Counted from the first letter of the stretch, positions 1 through 13,232 are shown. The stretch: DNA of 64,000 bases from Candolleomyces eurysporus (GCA_027579435.1 JANBPK010000001.1:22584-86583), one strand, 5' to 3'. The notes: generated by a model from the sequence alone, not told the origin. Numbers and translations: made by a program.

Positions 1-2620
1 TGGTACTGTCATAGCCAATGCCAAAATTCGATCCTATTTTTGAGGACAGACAGATTAGACTCGAGTAGAAGCGCCATCACTGAGTCATACGCACCAGACC
101 CCGCCAACCTCGAACTATAAAAGCTCGTTTGTCCATCATAAACGCTTTTCCCAATGAATTCAACCCCACCCATCAAGAGCGCAGGGTACAGATTATACGC
201 CATCGCCCAAGACGAGGTGTCATCGTAGCTGGACAGCATCCTCCCAGAAGACAAAGCCAAAGTCTCCCACTGACTGTAATAGCTTTTCGCCGAGCCCGCG
301 TAGTGTTCTGTAAGACTACTGTCTTTGCCCCGCGTGGAAGCGAGAGCGTTGTTGATTTGTGCCATAGAGTGGAGACCTAAGATACCTTTCAGAGCGAGGT
401 TGGCGTTGTTTGGGGTAGTCAATCCATCGGAGGTGTAGCTATGACAAGAGAGAATCCGAGTATTAGCGAAGACGAGGTTGGCTGGATTGAAGTGGACGGA
501 GCTCACGACGTAGAGGGGCGTAGGGCGTTGTCTACGAGATAGTCGGCCCATTTTTTGAGAAGCGCGTACTGTAAACCGAACCCAAACGTCAGCTATGAAA
601 GTGGTAAAACGTCCGTTAGAACGCACATATCGATCCACGAGTGTCCCACTTCCGGACTTCTGGGTATAGAGCCAGGACATGATGAGCATGCTGGCGCAGC
701 CTGTGCAACAGAGAAGTCAACAGCAGGATTAAAGGACAACTTGAACTCCAGATACACACTCTCAACTGCCAAATTTTGGGTATCCGAATTATTCAGCGAC
801 GAAACAGGGTAGCTTGCGCCTGAGAGAGCAAAATTTATTATAGGCTCAGCGATAGCATTTTTTCGGGGGGAAAACGCACCAAGATCAGGACTTGCAAATG
901 GATGTTGATACTCTGATAATTCCTGCGACTCGAGAAGTGGCTCCAAAAGGGCACCGGCGAAGGAGGCATTGAAGTACAGCAATCCAGGAAATGAGGCGTA
1001 AAGTGAATCGACAGGGCTTATACGTCTATCAACGAGACAAACAAGTCAGTACATCAATACACTCCAAGGGTTTTGGGGGTTCGACATACCTGTCAACTCC
1101 GACGTTCCTCATGAAGGACCTCACGTCTCTTGGATTACCATTTGACTGACCCGTCGTGATGTCGATAGCTGCAAAGACCTGCCGAGCGGCGAGCGCAACA
1201 AGGTCTGCATGTTGAGTAGTAGGAGCGGCGGCACTAGCATCCGCCATAATTTTCATATCGAGAGCCTGAGCTCGACTCAAAGCTGATGGAAAGTCAGAGA
1301 GGAAGTCTCCGAGCTAGGTTAAAGACGACCAATCGTAAGGCCCAACTCAATGAAGAGTGGAAGCTATACGCACTGCATCGCCAATACTACCCCACCTCGT
1401 GGTCCAATACGGCCTTCGAAGCTCAACAGCAGAGCCTCGTTCATACCGAATCACAGGGTCTCGAAGGACACCCAGAGCGAATACAGCGGTAGTTGGAGAT
1501 GGTGTGCTAGATATAGATCCAAGGTCGAGGGCAAAAGCCACGGCGGGATATGCTCTAAGATATTATTGGGTGCGTCAAAAGAGGTTAGTAATAGATACAG
1601 ACAGAGTAAGCAGCAGGTAACTTACGGGCTAATCGGCATGGCGCTCCCATCTCCAGAATTAGATAACTGCCCTCTCTGATCAAAATCCGCCCTGAGGCCT
1701 GCTGATGGACCAATTTGCGTTGTAAGAGCGTTGGACTGTAAGGGATAAGCTATCAAGGTGCTGGTTGAAGGAGCCAACCGAAAGACATACACTGAGTGCC
1801 GCAAAAACAAGGGTTGTATCTTGCGCGATGTCGTTCGTTTCCGAGAAAGACGTTTGGCTTGTTCGCGTTGTGGTATGATAAACCACCGAGCCGCTGCGCG
1901 TTGTACTTGACTGAGTCGTTGCTTCAAGATCCGAGGATATCCACTCTGCGCAGTCATGGTCAGCGTTTCTGCGCCTCCAATAGCCAGGGTTGGCCCTACC
2001 TGCCGTAACATGGGCATAAAACTGAACCGAATGTGCTGAGCCATCGCGGGAGGTGACATCAATGGAGAGGTACGAGAGGGGAAGCGATTGTCGTGCCCAG
2101 TCAGACGTCTGCACCTTTAAGGTAAGCAAATGCGATTCTCCCGACGTTCGCTAGAGCTGACTGACCTCAATAGGGCTCAGAAACGTGAGATTCAAATCCA
2201 CAGGACCGGTTCGTAGGGTGAATATCGTCTGCGTGGCGGTTATGTACGTTGCTTGAATCGTCGTCTCATTCCCTCCACCAGTGCCGAGCAATCCGTACAA
2301 CCGCCCATCAACACGAATGAAATTAACCATTCCGACCCCCTGGTTGTTCCATCAGTATCGAAATGGTACTGCCAGCTGGAGGGAACACTGACCTGAGAGT
2401 TCCATAGTCGTACCCCACCAAGGTCCGGTACCGGTTCCGTCGAGGCGTCGTCCATTCGCGTCGTGATCCATGAGTTAAAGTACGGCGAGCGAAGGGCAAT
2501 CGGGATAGCGGGAGGTGTATCTGCGATTGGAGAGAGGCGTTGACCGAAAGAAAAATTTGTCAAGAGAGAGGAGATGATGAGGACCCAGAAACGACAGTTT
2601 ATATTGGCAAGCTTGGGCAT
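1..2620 (-). CDS. gtaA: Secreted glutaminase, GtaA family (3' end beyond window)
   Basis: Fungal extracellular glutaminase (L-glutamine to glutamate plus ammonia), DUF4964/DUF5127/DUF4965 type. The ATG at 2620 is chosen because a hydrophobic signal peptide follows (MPKLANINCRFWVLII then SFGQ). Family landmarks in order after splicing: IALRSPYFNSW, LWNSQ-GVGMVNFIRVDG, LYGLLGTGGG, LNLTFLSPIE, SLPLSYLSIDV, AEWISSD, AVAFALDLG, the LDMKIMADASAAAPTTQHADLVALAARQVFAAI block, YFNASFAGALLEPLL, then NLALKGILGLHSMAQI and SSWAMAYNLYPALLMG. Several introns of about 50 nt interrupt it; the one at 2340-2392 (GTCAGT...CCAG) removes an apparent frameshift, and one near 1960-2015 joins AHVTA to EWISSD. The gene runs off position 1, so the C-terminus is missing. 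Identity is firm from motif order; the individual splice sites are my reading. Confidence 0.9.
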
Positions 2621-3710
2621 TATGCAGCTGAATCTTGGTGGTACCGAACGGGAGTGAAGTCTTGCGCTCGAGAGTTTCCTATGCCGCGTTGAAGTCCGAG
2701 TCAAGCCGCCAGCATTGGCTTAGAATCTTTCCGAAAGGAGCGAAGGCAAACAGCTCCAAGAGCTCGCTCAGGTGACGGTTGAGAGAAAAGAGGGTTTGCT
2801 GACCATTCGAAAGCGTAGTCATTATCCTCTTTGGTCGGTTTCAGCAACCTAAAACAGGTTTTTTCGGAGCCAGACCGCTTGCGTGCATCAGCAAGCATCA
2901 GGGAGCAGTCGCCACATCAATCTGGTTGCAATCCAAGTTATTCACCGTAACCGAACTGCCGGGCGGCGGGAGCTCGAGCTCAGGCCCACAAGCTCTCCAA
3001 AATCATGGTCCCCCAAGCATGTGGGCGCATATCTGTGGCCACTTCAGGTATCTGGAGTGCCATGTCAATTCGTGAACCCCAGGCGTCTGAAAGGCAGGGC
3101 CAGCAATGAACTCTCGATGATTATGCGCCACTGCAGGCGATGCAATGCGAGTTCACCCATATCGGTGAGTCCGTTCCTGGATGCTGATGCCTCATGAGCA
3201 AACTGCATTGAATACATTCTCGTTAGTGGTATAAGAAGTGAAGCGTTCACGGTCCAACTCACTCCGAAGGTGGGCTCCAGGATTGGCGGCGGCGCGTTTC
3301 GGAAACCCTTGGCATGAGTTCATCGGAGCATTTTCAACTGGGATACCGGCCAAGAAATACTCGGCCGTCATCCATAGGTCTGATCAATATCTCAATGCTG
3401 AACAACTCTTCCAGTCGTACTCCTCGTCACTTGTTGGCTTGTGCTTGTTCGTCCTGGTGGTTGTGAAAGTAAGTGATTTGGACTTTCGAGACTGGCAGCT
3501 ATCCAACCCACGGCAGCACGTGAATTTGACTTTCGGGTTTTGTGCGGACATCTCTTGTCTTCAAGTTGTTCTACTGGATACACCCTAGGATAGACCATGG
3601 ATGGCGCTACAGCTACAAATTCACGATGTAGTAATAAATAATACGATGATAACAATGTACAGTCACTTCAAGTTCTATAAATACAGTCTTGTGGGCCAAT
3701 AGTTGCCGTT
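2621..3710. other. Intergenic, gtaA promoter side and UBR1 3' flank
   Basis: This 1.1 kb holds the upstream region of gtaA and the downstream region of UBR1, both on the minus strand. A 116-codon plus-strand open frame (3238-3588) matches nothing I recognise and has no splice continuation that I could follow. I see no RNA gene or repeat. Confidence 0.5.
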
Positions 3711-6700
3711 TCACATCGTCTCCCATCCCCCTGCATCCAACGTGCTCTCCAACTTGCGAGCCACAATGGTCGGAATGCCATGGTTCAGCCAAAGCTTCCT
3801 GACTTCTTCGAATCGAGCGTTGTGAAGGAACTGTCTTCTTCCCCTCCTGTATTTGAGGTGTCAACGATATATGGGAATAATTGAGAAGATTATGCTTACT
3901 TCATCTGAAGATCCGGCTCTCCATGAGCGTCAAGGTACGGGGATGGATAGAAGGACCCATTGCCTGCGTTAAGCCACAGCACGACGCTCTTCTTTATGCA
4001 GAAGAATAGGCCGACCATGCCGCTGCACCTAGGGAGACGTCATATAATGAAACTAGAAAGCTNAAAAAAAGACGTACTCTCGAGTATGCATATTACACTC
4101 TCCACGATTATTATAATCCTCATCGACACAACAACTGCTCTGCACGCAAACCACAGTCCCACAAATAAGGCATACTCCAGGGTCATTCGACACTGTATTG
4201 CACCGCTCGCACATCAAGAATTTCTCGGGGAAGGTGAAGAGAGTGTCCAAAGCCAGAGGCAGTCTAGCAAGGCGATAAATACCCGGGTAGTCCAGCATCA
4301 CTCCACAATTAAGCTGGGACATATTGTGGGTGTGGCCATAATGAGCACACCAGCCCGATAGAGCGTTCTGGAGAGTATCTTGATTGGGTAGGTCGGAGAG
4401 AGGAGGAATGCCGAGCATGGTGAGCAACCGGCTGTATTCACAGGTGCCTGGGGCGGAAGAGGGTGTTGGGAAGGCATTTGGAAGGACGGCGCGACAGAGA
4501 ATGGCGGCTCTTCTGAGGAACGGAAGGGTGAAAGCGTACAAGAGCTTCTCGATCCTCGCTTCTCCGAAAGTCTCGAAAGCTAGAGTTGCTGTGTGTTCGA
4601 ATAGTGGTGAATGGCGAACAACAGACATGAAGAACATCCGGACATCGCCAAAGATGTCTTCATGGGCGCGTCGTTGGATTTGAGTAATGGAGTAGCTTCG
4701 TGTCTTGTTCAGAATGTAAACCAAGCCAATGACGCCACGAGCCAGGCTGGCATAGTAGGTCAATATCAAGACATGGCGCAGAATGTCGGGGGCGACGGCA
4801 GCAGCTTCGACGAGGATCGTGAATGGGTCGCGCAGGAGCAGCGGCGAGTGGAAGGATGTTAGGGATGTTCGGCTCCATTCCGGGAGTAGACGCTTGACGA
4901 TGGCCTGTCGAACCGCATCTCTCCCTTCCTCAGGCCGACCCTTGAACTGCAAAGCAGCAAGCCGAGTGAGCACGGAAGTAACGCCCCGTATCATCTTCGT
5001 CTGCGCCTCCGTCAGGTTGTCCACCACCACACCACCCTTCGGAGCCTCTAACCCTCTCAGAGCCGTCTCTATCTGAGCTATCGTATACCCCAACAGCTCT
5101 TCAGGCAGATACAGTCCCGCACCACGCTCCCCGACCTCCGGCTCCGGACGATCGCGGAGATGTCGGGTCTGCTGAGAGAAAGATTTAGAAACCACCATGA
5201 CGGTATCCAACATCTTGGCAGCCTCCAGCAACTCCGGTTTCCCCTCCGTGTTGTTGCTTCTCACAGCGCTCGAGTAGCCGGGATCCTGGCATGCCCAGAA
5301 AACAAACTCCCCTGTCCCATTCCGGATTTGCAGCGATTCGAGGTGAGGATCAGGTTTGGACTTGAGGATGTTGATACCGGCGGCACGAATCCAGTCAGGG
5401 AAGGGGGTAGCATTCAGCTTGGTCGTAGATGGGTTGATGACCGGTAGGATGACATTTCCAAGGCTCTTGCACAGGGGACAGATGTATTCTTTCCTAGGAA
5501 TGCTCTCGGGATGATTTCTGGTTGGCTGGGCGCGATGTCGCTGTCGAATCGAGACGCTGTACACCTGGAAACACTCCAAGTGCATCATGTGGGTGCAAAC
5601 GGACGATACAAGACCAAATCGCGTGTAGTTGGCTGGGAACCCTTCGAAAACGCTCGACGAATTTGCAGCTTTGGCATCCCTAGCGTCAGCATCGAGGGGT
5701 GGGAACGGCTCCTTCTTCACCGATGCCCTATCCAAGCTGTTCACCATCCCGAGCACCTCGTTGAGGTAGGTGTGGTGTTGACTATCAGGATGCTTTCTGA
5801 TGAAGCGACTCGGCTGGACAAGTCCGAGCGCACCAAACACCTTCCCCGTGGCAAGCAGCTCCTCTTGACAGACGATGCACGTCCCAAACGACACATTTGC
5901 CTCTGCCTCGTCGTTATTGGTCTCATCTACAGACATGCCCTCATCGTCTTCATCGTCGAGGTCGTCAAAGTTGATGGCGAAACTGGCTTGCTGAGCCTTC
6001 ATCTGCTGCATGATCGCTTCCTGCCTCGCCTTCGCTGCCTTCTTCCTGGCCTCCTCCGGATCCACAGCGGGCCTCAACGACTCGTATTCACGTCGCTTGG
6101 CTGCAACCTCATCGGAAATGTATGGTGACATCTTCTCGAGGATCCACTGCACGCGAGCCCGGTATCCCTTGTACTGCTCGTGATACTCCAGCGCACAGAT
6201 AACGTCGACAACGTTCCGATCCTCTTCGAATTTTCTGGTCGCCGCCATGATGCTGAAATGTTCTTCCCGTTCGACGAGGGCGAGCATGATAAGGTGCAAA
6301 GCCTGGTCAAGGATCGCCTCCCCAGACGGAGGCGTAGTAGCCGTCTGCTGCGTGCCCCCACTCTCGGCCCCCTGGCTCCCCTCCGTCAACACCAACACAT
6401 TGAACACCGTGTAGAACATGATCTGGAGCAGGACCTCGCTCTCAAACACCTTGGGTATGTCCTTATAGATGCCTTCCATGACGCCAAACGGTTTCGGAAT
6501 ATAGACCCACTCCTTATCCGCCTTGCCCTCCTTCGCCAACTTCTTCTTCAACTTGGTGCGCAGCGCATTCTCCACCTCCTCTCTCCTATTCCGCGTGTAA
6601 TGGAAGAAGAACGGGTTGACCTCTTCGAACAGGACTTCCTCCTTGAGTTCGTATTGCCCCACGTCGTTCGACCCCTCGGGAGGCTTGAACACAGCAACGT

Positions 6701-9700
6701 CCGCAAGGATCTTCTCAAACGCCGCGTTCTCTCCAAACCTCTCTGCCACCCTCTTCGTCAGCTCCGTAAACCCACAAGGCCCCATCGCAAGCGCATGCAC
6801 AATCTCCCTTCGGACTGCAGCTGGGATCGGCATCCTCGAGGCGGAGGCATTCTCGCTGAGGATGGTGATAAGCACGAAGAGCAGCTCCTCGACCATGCCA
6901 CACAGCTGGGACACTTCTCCATAGCTCGTCTTGTAGGGCGTCGTCCTCGTCGATGTGCTCGCTCCGTCATCGTCGTCATCCGCATCATGCAGCACTTCTT
7001 CATCTTCGTCCTCATCTGCGATCCCATTGAAGTAGGTCGTGAGGTTGAATCGATCCAACATCGTAACGAGCACGACATCAGGGTCGAGGAGCACCAAAGC
7101 GGTTTGGAGGTTGAACAGGTCCTGGTCGAAGCATAGCTCTCGGAGCATGTAATCCCGGTAGTGCATCAGCTGCCCGCGAATGGCGAACCCGTTCCGAACC
7201 CAAAGCCCCACTCGTATTTGAGCGACCATCACGAGAACTGTAAGCCCAAAACATCAATCAGCAACCCTCCCAACGATCCAGACATGGCCAAGCGTAAGAG
7301 TGGCTTACCCCGCAGCGGAAAATCGATAATAGCCAAAAGCCCCTTCTCCCCACCCGCACATCTCAACATCACATCCCTCAAACTCTGATAAACCTGAAAC
7401 TGCGTCCCCCCAAACTCGCTCTGGAATTGCTCATCGCTCAACAGATGCGTGCTCTTGTACAGTTCCGCAAGCAGCCAATAGAGCGAATGGTGGAAACTAA
7501 CCCAACCATCTGCAACGTCAAACTTGACCACTTCGTACACCCTGGATCGCTTCTTGCCTTTGCCATGGGAGGAACCCATGCCGAATGCCACCCGGTGGAA
7601 GTTTATGGGTGAGAATTTGCTTTTGTCCAGAGTTAGGAGGATAGGGTTGAAGTAGAATGTAGGGCTGTAAGCTAAGAACGACATGCAAAACATGAGCACA
7701 TCTTATCAGATGAGAGGAAAGAACAGAAGAAAACGTACCTTGCCCGACCTGAGCATGCAACGCCGCCAACAAAAGCGGCGGATCCTTCTGATACGGCACC
7801 TCTCCCCCATTCGTCCTACACACACCCAGGAGGCACGTAACCACGACCTCCAGCGCCTCCACAATCTCCTTCGTACCCCTCCTGAACACCGTCCCTGGTG
7901 GTGGCTCCGTCTCCCCCGCACCGAGGCTCGGCGCGTTCGCATACGCTTGCCCAAGGACCCTAACGACTCTACTCAGGCTCAGAGTGACGTTGAACACGCT
8001 AATCCAAGCGTCCGTCTCGTACTCCACATGCACAGTTGCGGCACGCCGATTGGGTTGGATGAACATGAAAAGTTGGCACGTTTGCGTGATGGGAAGGATA
8101 TAGCTCAAATGGCCCGTGATCTGCGCTACAATCCAAAAAGTATCAGTACTCGTATTCACACAACCCAACACTGGGTGAGACCATAGCACATACCTTGCCC
8201 ATTAACCCACCCAACCCCACTCTCCTCCGCCAAAATCCTCTGCACAGGCTTCGTCTGCATCAAATACCTCAAATCACTGAAAATAGGCATAAACCGCTTG
8301 CTCTTAAACGGTATACTCTCAACCTCCATCGTAGGATGCGCTTGGAGGTGTTGCAACTGCTGATTGATAGGGATATAAGCTTGGCTGGCGTGGTAGATGG
8401 AGTGAACGTGTTGAGAGGAGGGGTAGGCTTGCATATGACTATGGCTGGTGGGCGAAACGGCTCCTCCTGGGCTCGAGTACCCTCCACCTCCGCCTCCAGT
8501 TCCTGCTCCAACCCCGACTCCCGCTCCGACTCCGACTCCGGAGCCTNGGGGGGTAGAATGGGGAGATTGCGGGTGCTTGTTGGATTGTCCTCTTTTCGGG
8601 TGGACGATGTGTATTGGTGAAAAAGTTGACGAGGAGGTTGAGGAGTCTGATAATGATTCGGTGATTCTTGACGAGATGGGTGGCCACAGATGGCACAGTG
8701 AATAGTTGGAGGGAGAAGTACTTGATGGAGCTCTCGGTTTCGCGGTCAAGGAGGAGGTAGGTGTCCACGATACGGTGATACATGCTTGCATAGTGCCCAG
8801 CTACATCCAAAGGGTCAGACCGGGTAGTAACAAGAGAGGTTTAGGAACAGCTTACCTACGGTCAGCTTATGAGTACGGCTGAGCGAGATGATCGAGGCAT
8901 AAACTTCCTTCAAGCTCAACCGGAGCTTCTTCCATAACTTGCCATGATAGACGAACATATAGTCAAGGCGGGTTGGATTTGGTACTTCGTTGATCGTTGC
9001 AGCGGAAAGTGGCAAGATGGTGCCAGCCGACCCTTTGTTCGACAGTCCTGCCAAACCGAACCCAAAAGCATCCCTGCGTCTGGGCATAAGCATTTCCTTC
9101 GCCAGGACCTCCCTGAGGATAAGCGGATCAGAGCCGACTCGTGCCCTCGATATATCCAGCAACCATTCGATGATCACCGCAACCGCCTGCTCGCAAAAGG
9201 TGTCGTACGCCCTCCTAATTGTCACGCCCATGTCGATTTGAGCCATCGAGCGCGCCATTTCAAGCAATTTGGCGTGGTGAGGTCCGTGGGGCATTGAAGG
9301 AATCGGCGGGTTCGTATTCACCACGTTCATATCCACCATCACACGGCCCTCCTCTTCGAGTTTCCGAACCATCGCCTCCACCTCCTTTTCCCTCTCGGGA
9401 CCGCTCCCTCTGCCCGAAAGCTCCATGATAACGGTCTTCACTTCGTCGAAGGAATGCTTATCGTCGTTCCATAAGACGAGGCAGAACACGTCTTTCATCA
9501 TAGGATCGGCGGTGGGTTGGAGCCGAAGGTCTGTCTCGTTCGTCGGGATACTGGTCTCGTCTGGGGAGTAGTCCAACACGTCCAACACAAAGTCAATTGC
9601 AAACGCAATCGTCCTGTGCATCGAGTCTTTGAGAGATTGAGGCAGATTGTCGATGCTGGGGGATATAGAAGGGAGGTCATTGGACAAGGGACCTGGAGGT

Positions 9701-10276
9701 ACGGGGGAGGGGTTGGGAGGCGATGTATACGGATGGTACTGGCAATGGATGTTGTGTCTCCAAGCTTCTTCGTCCCCGCAATCACAGCATCCCCCGGACT
9801 GTGTCGAAATGAAGAACGAGATCGTGTGACCGGTATGCTCGCTGGAGTGGAAGCATCGTCCACACATGACACAGCTGTCGTCGAGGGCACAATCTCTACA
9901 CAGTAAGGGTCAGTTCCGGCCACTCCTCAGGCGGACGAGCAGGAAACACGCACTTGCACCGGTAACAGGTCTCTCCCTTCCTGAATATATGACTGCACGG
10001 CCGTCCCTCAGTTCTAGCATCGTCCTTGCCCGCCCCTCCAAATCCGACACTCGCTTGGTAATCGCTCAGCAGCTGGTGCTGTGGCACGCTATTCACGCCT
10101 TTGGGGAGGAAGAACTTTTGATTCGAGCCCATCAACGACGCGTGCAGCTTGGTCAAGATCTCGGCTCGAGCAGACGCGTTGAACACGTATTTCCTCGACC
10201 CTGGCATGATCTCGAGAGAAAACCGGAGATCTGAGAGAGGATCGCTACGCGGGTCGGCGCTGAGACGGTGGGCCAT
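3711..10276 (-). CDS. UBR1: E3 ubiquitin-protein ligase UBR1 (N-recognin)
   Basis: N-end rule E3 ligase that binds destabilising N-terminal residues and ubiquitinates the protein with a Rad6-type E2. Domains in order: UBR zinc box (CSHIFRKGETCYRC, then after an intron DCALDDSCVMCGRCF and GGCCDCGDEEAW) at about residues 93-165; a ClpS-like domain (CLVLWNDDKHSFDEV) for bulky hydrophobic N-termini; winged-helix middle region; acidic stretch; RING-H2 (CIVCQEELL ... CTHMMHLECF ... CPLCKSLGN) near 5460-5890; C-terminal cap (CERCNTVSNDPGVCLICG) ending RKLESTLDAGGWETM with the stop at 3711. The largest exon spans about 4090-7225. A frame break at N 8547 disappears if the N is dropped. The start at 10276 (MAHRLSADP) is conservative; an upstream ATG at 10374 could be joined by a small intron. 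Part of its 5' exon is copied twice further right. Confidence 0.95.
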
Positions 10277-10974
10277 CTTGGTTGGCTGGTGTCCTGGGCC
10301 TTGACTGAATCACTCTGCAACAGAACCTGTTCCTGTGCTTCGTTAGGGCCATCGGACTGAGGATTTGGATCCATTGAGAAACTTACAGCTATATCGTATT
10401 GAAGAATGGCCAAATGTTTCGAGGTCTATGAGGTGGCGGTCAGAAGTAAAGCGTTGAAGGCTTACAAAAGGGTTTGAATGGATCTTCGGTTTGGTCTAGG
10501 AGTTCGACTGAAACTACTTCAATTCTGGGTATCCAGCTAGAGGTTTCCAGCCGCGACGAGAGCTGGCAAACCGCGGGGCGCTGGCAGGAGGGATGGCCCT
10601 TTGGTTGAGCAGAAGTGAAGAGCCTCGTTGACGCCCGGTTGCCTGACGTAGTGGAACCCTAGTTTAGGTTCTTGTAACCGGTCAAGCAGCTCGAATTGAA
10701 CAGCTTTTTGTTTCTCCTTCTCACCATGACCACCCGAGAAATGCGCAAGCCTGCTGCTTCCTTGATTTACGGATATATGACGTGAAGAAAGGCCAGAGAC
10801 CGCTGGGAACGTCGCAGGATGGTGTTCACCGACCAATTTAGCAAGAATTGATGCTGCCATGCATAGTTGTCCTTCGACCTTTTCTTCCTCCGGCTTCATC
10901 TCAGGTCAGTGTTTCTCTGTCCTATGATTGGAATTTGAAGCCCAAAATACTCAAGCTCCCTGGTATCGCACAGA
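10277..10974. promoter_or_regulatory. Divergent promoter region between UBR1 and dTMP kinase
   Basis: About 0.7 kb between two head-to-head genes, so it should hold both promoters and 5' leaders. The minus strand carries an open frame (10537-10899) that can be extended by plausible introns toward 10390, but its product resembles nothing I know. It may be UBR1 leader or a small unknown gene. Confidence 0.5.
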
Positions 10975-11831
10975 ATGACACGAGCTCCCTTTATCGTGAT
11001 CGAGGGGCTTGACCGCTCCGGCAAGACGACCCAAACCTCGCTCCTCCAAGCTCGCCTTGAACGCGAAGGGATATCCTCCAAACTGATGAAATTTCCTGGT
11101 ACACAATCCTGTACTCATATGCGGGAGCTGCGCACTCATGATACCCCTCCAAACCTCTCAATAGATCGTACAACGACAATCGGCCAAATGATTGATTCGT
11201 ATCTCAAATCAACCTCCGAGCTCGATGACCATGCCATCCACCTCCTTTTCTCTGCGAATCGTTGGGAAATGGCGTAAGTCAATTCCCCTTCAACAAAATA
11301 TGGCTCCGAAAGCCAACTGATCACTTTTGGCTCACCAGATCGACTATCGAAACCCTCCTGAACGAAGGCACAACTATCATCTGCGACCGATACGCCTTCT
11401 CCGGGATCGCTTTCTCCGCATCCAAAGTCACCACCACTCCTTCGTCTTCATCGTCCACCAGCGCAACTACTGTTCCAAAACTCCCTTTTGAATGGTGCCG
11501 AGCACCCGACGTCGGCCTTCCCGCACCCGATCTCGTCCTCTTCCTCGACATCGCCCCAGAGCAAGCACGATTGCGTGGCGGGTACGGCGAAGAAAGATAC
11601 GAAAAGGAGGAAATGCAAGCTCGCGTTAGGCAGGCCTTCAAACAGCTGGGAGACGAGACCCGGACATCCTCTCCGACCGGCGTTACGGCTTCAGGCAAGC
11701 AGTGGCTGGTCGTCGATGCGGGAAAAGAGAGAGACGTTGTTTCTGCGGAGATGTGGTCGCACGTTGAGCCTCTTGTGAAAAGTGGTTTGACATCACCTAT
11801 CGGGAAACTGTGGAACGATAAAATATTGTAA
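10975..11831 (+). CDS. CDC8: Thymidylate kinase (dTMP kinase)
   Basis: Phosphorylates dTMP to dTDP for DNA synthesis. Three exons: 10975-11098, 11165-11273, 11339-11831; both introns are GT-AG and keep frame (FP-DRTTTIGQMIDSYL and WEMA-STIETLLNEG). Motifs: P-loop GLDRSGKTT at residues 9-17, the DRTTTIGQ motif, CDRYAFSG, dTMP-pocket PDVGLPAPDLVLFLD, and a LID-like RGGYGEERYEKEEMQ. Length after splicing, about 241 residues, is slightly above the usual 210-220 because of a Ser/Thr-rich insert (TTTPSSSSSTSATT) before LPFEWCRAPD. The stop codon TAA is the first arm of a perfect inverted repeat. A decayed copy of exon 3 lies at 13647-14135. Confidence 0.95.
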
Positions 11832-11857
11832 TATTGGTTCGCACATCCCCAATATTA
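11829..11857. repeat. Inverted repeat across the dTMP kinase stop codon
   Basis: Arms TAATATTGG (11829-11837) and CCAATATTA (11849-11857) are a perfect 9-bp pair around an 11-nt loop; the left arm begins with the stop codon. In the pseudogene copy near 14112 the arms have diverged. It could form a hairpin in the 3' end of the mRNA; a function is not shown. Confidence 0.6.
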
Positions 11858-12023
11858 TCATTTTTTTTCACCTATCCCATATTTTGCCCACCTACCGAGG
11901 ATCCAGCAAGAGCACTCAGCAAAGAAAGCCTGATCATTGTTCACATAAGAAGCCATAAATACCAGATAGTTCTACATTGGAAAACCAACCGACATCACCT
12001 ACAGATCAAGCTCGGCTCTGAAA

Positions 12024-13032
12024 CTATCGAACATCGAGTCCTCCCATGGCTGCGACCAGATCCTGGAGCTCCTTTCGGGACAGTGGAGGACCAGGAACGA
12101 TCTCCGGGGCGACATCGGCAGAAGCAAGCTGATAGCTAAATTCTCCATATCCGCCTTCGAATTCCTCGCCGAGCGCCTCGTCAGCAACGAAATGCTCGTA
12201 ATTGTCATCTTCGACGTTGGAGTCGGGGGCGGCCAAGAACTCTCCTTCCTCCTCCCCTTCTTCTTCTTCTCCCACTCCGTCTGCCTCGAAAAATCTTGGC
12301 CAGCTACTAGTAGCAGCGACGACAGGGCGATGTACACCTGACCGATAGTGTAGCGCGAATGCGGAAGCGGATTCGAAGTTCTTGTCGCAGAACCTGCACC
12401 GAAAACGCGGTTTCACAGGTGGTGCCTTGGTGTTAATTGGTTGTCGGTCCACTTCGACGACGGGTGTTGGCCCCCCGTGAGTATTCGTGACACGGTGGCC
12501 ATGCGAACCTGATTGAAGGTGCTGCTCGCAGGCCTTAGCGGATTTGAACTTCTTGTTGCAGATATTGCACTGCTGTGACCGCGATTCTACAACAGGTCTC
12601 GGGACGGCCCCATTGGCACTGGCATGGTCGTCGGCCATCTTTTTCATCTAGTTGTAGGTAGTTTGAAGGCCATCTTAGCTCGCTGTGCCGCCAATATGGA
12701 GGATGGTTCAACGACTCGACTCACTCGCTTCCATTCGCCAATAGGGATAGTCGCCCCTCCGCGCCTGATGATCCTTCCACGCTGTTTCGTACGCATACGC
12801 TCGGGGTGCCTGGCCATTTGATGCTAGGAAGTGAAGGCTGGTACACAACTATGAGAGCGCTGTACAATCGAGTTGATCTTACTTTCCATAACCCTGCGAT
12901 GGACCCGCAAGCCTGAGAGCAATAGCTACAGGTGTGAATCATGTAGGTATGCCCTGTCTGTCTGCAATGCTCCTGAATCTCCGCCTCAGTAGGGTACTTC
13001 TTCTTGCAACCATTACAATCAATAGACCGCAT
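12024..13032 (-). CDS. C2H2 zinc-finger protein (znf1)
   Basis: Three exons. Exon 1 (from ATG 13032) starts MRSIDCNGCKKKYPTEAEI and has finger 1 (C-x2-C-x12-H-x5-H) plus the Cys pair of finger 2, ending GLWK. Exon 2 begins with the first His (HQMARHPERMR) and ends EWKR. Exon 3 (12647 to 12024) holds two more fingers, CNICNKKFKSAKACEQHLQSGSH and CRFCDKNFESASAFALHYRS, then an acidic stretch and the tail VPGPPLSRKELQDLVAAM. The wide His-His spacing resembles U1/JAZ-type fingers, some of which bind RNA, so nucleic-acid binding is likely but the target is unknown. Its paralogues are znf2 (14516-15363), znf3 (22341-23225), znf4 (25479-27270) and a pseudogene (29370-30542). The upstream sequence is shared with those copies. 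Confidence 0.85.
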
Positions 13033-13232
13033 CTTGCGTTCAGTGATAGAGGGGCGCTCGAGGACGCAGGTCGAGGCTGGGAGGGACAGATCTGGAAACG
13101 GCGGTTGAAGGCAAGCCTCGAGTCAGGGATCTTGATTCGAATGAACTGTCTTCTGAACCTTGCGACAGACTTGACCGATTGAATGGAAAGAAGCAAAAAG
13201 AGACCGCCTAGGGCCCAGGGCCGGGTGTCGTG

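Noticed and set aside
2240..2704. Apparent frameshift in gtaA near 2330
   Set aside because: A 53-nt GTCAGT...CCAG intron (2340-2392) restores the family sequence, so it is a normal intron.
6180..7136. 318-codon open frame on the plus strand inside UBR1
   Set aside because: It is antisense to a well-supported UBR1 exon and has His/Arg/Leu-rich composition typical of a reverse-strand shadow.
10537..10899. 120-codon minus-strand frame upstream of UBR1
   Set aside because: No recognised family and an uncertain start; it may be UBR1 leader sequence. Not called as a gene.
12200..12340. Poly-Glu/Ser coding runs as microsatellites
   Set aside because: They are part of the acidic region of znf1, conserved in its paralogues, so they are coding rather than simple repeats.
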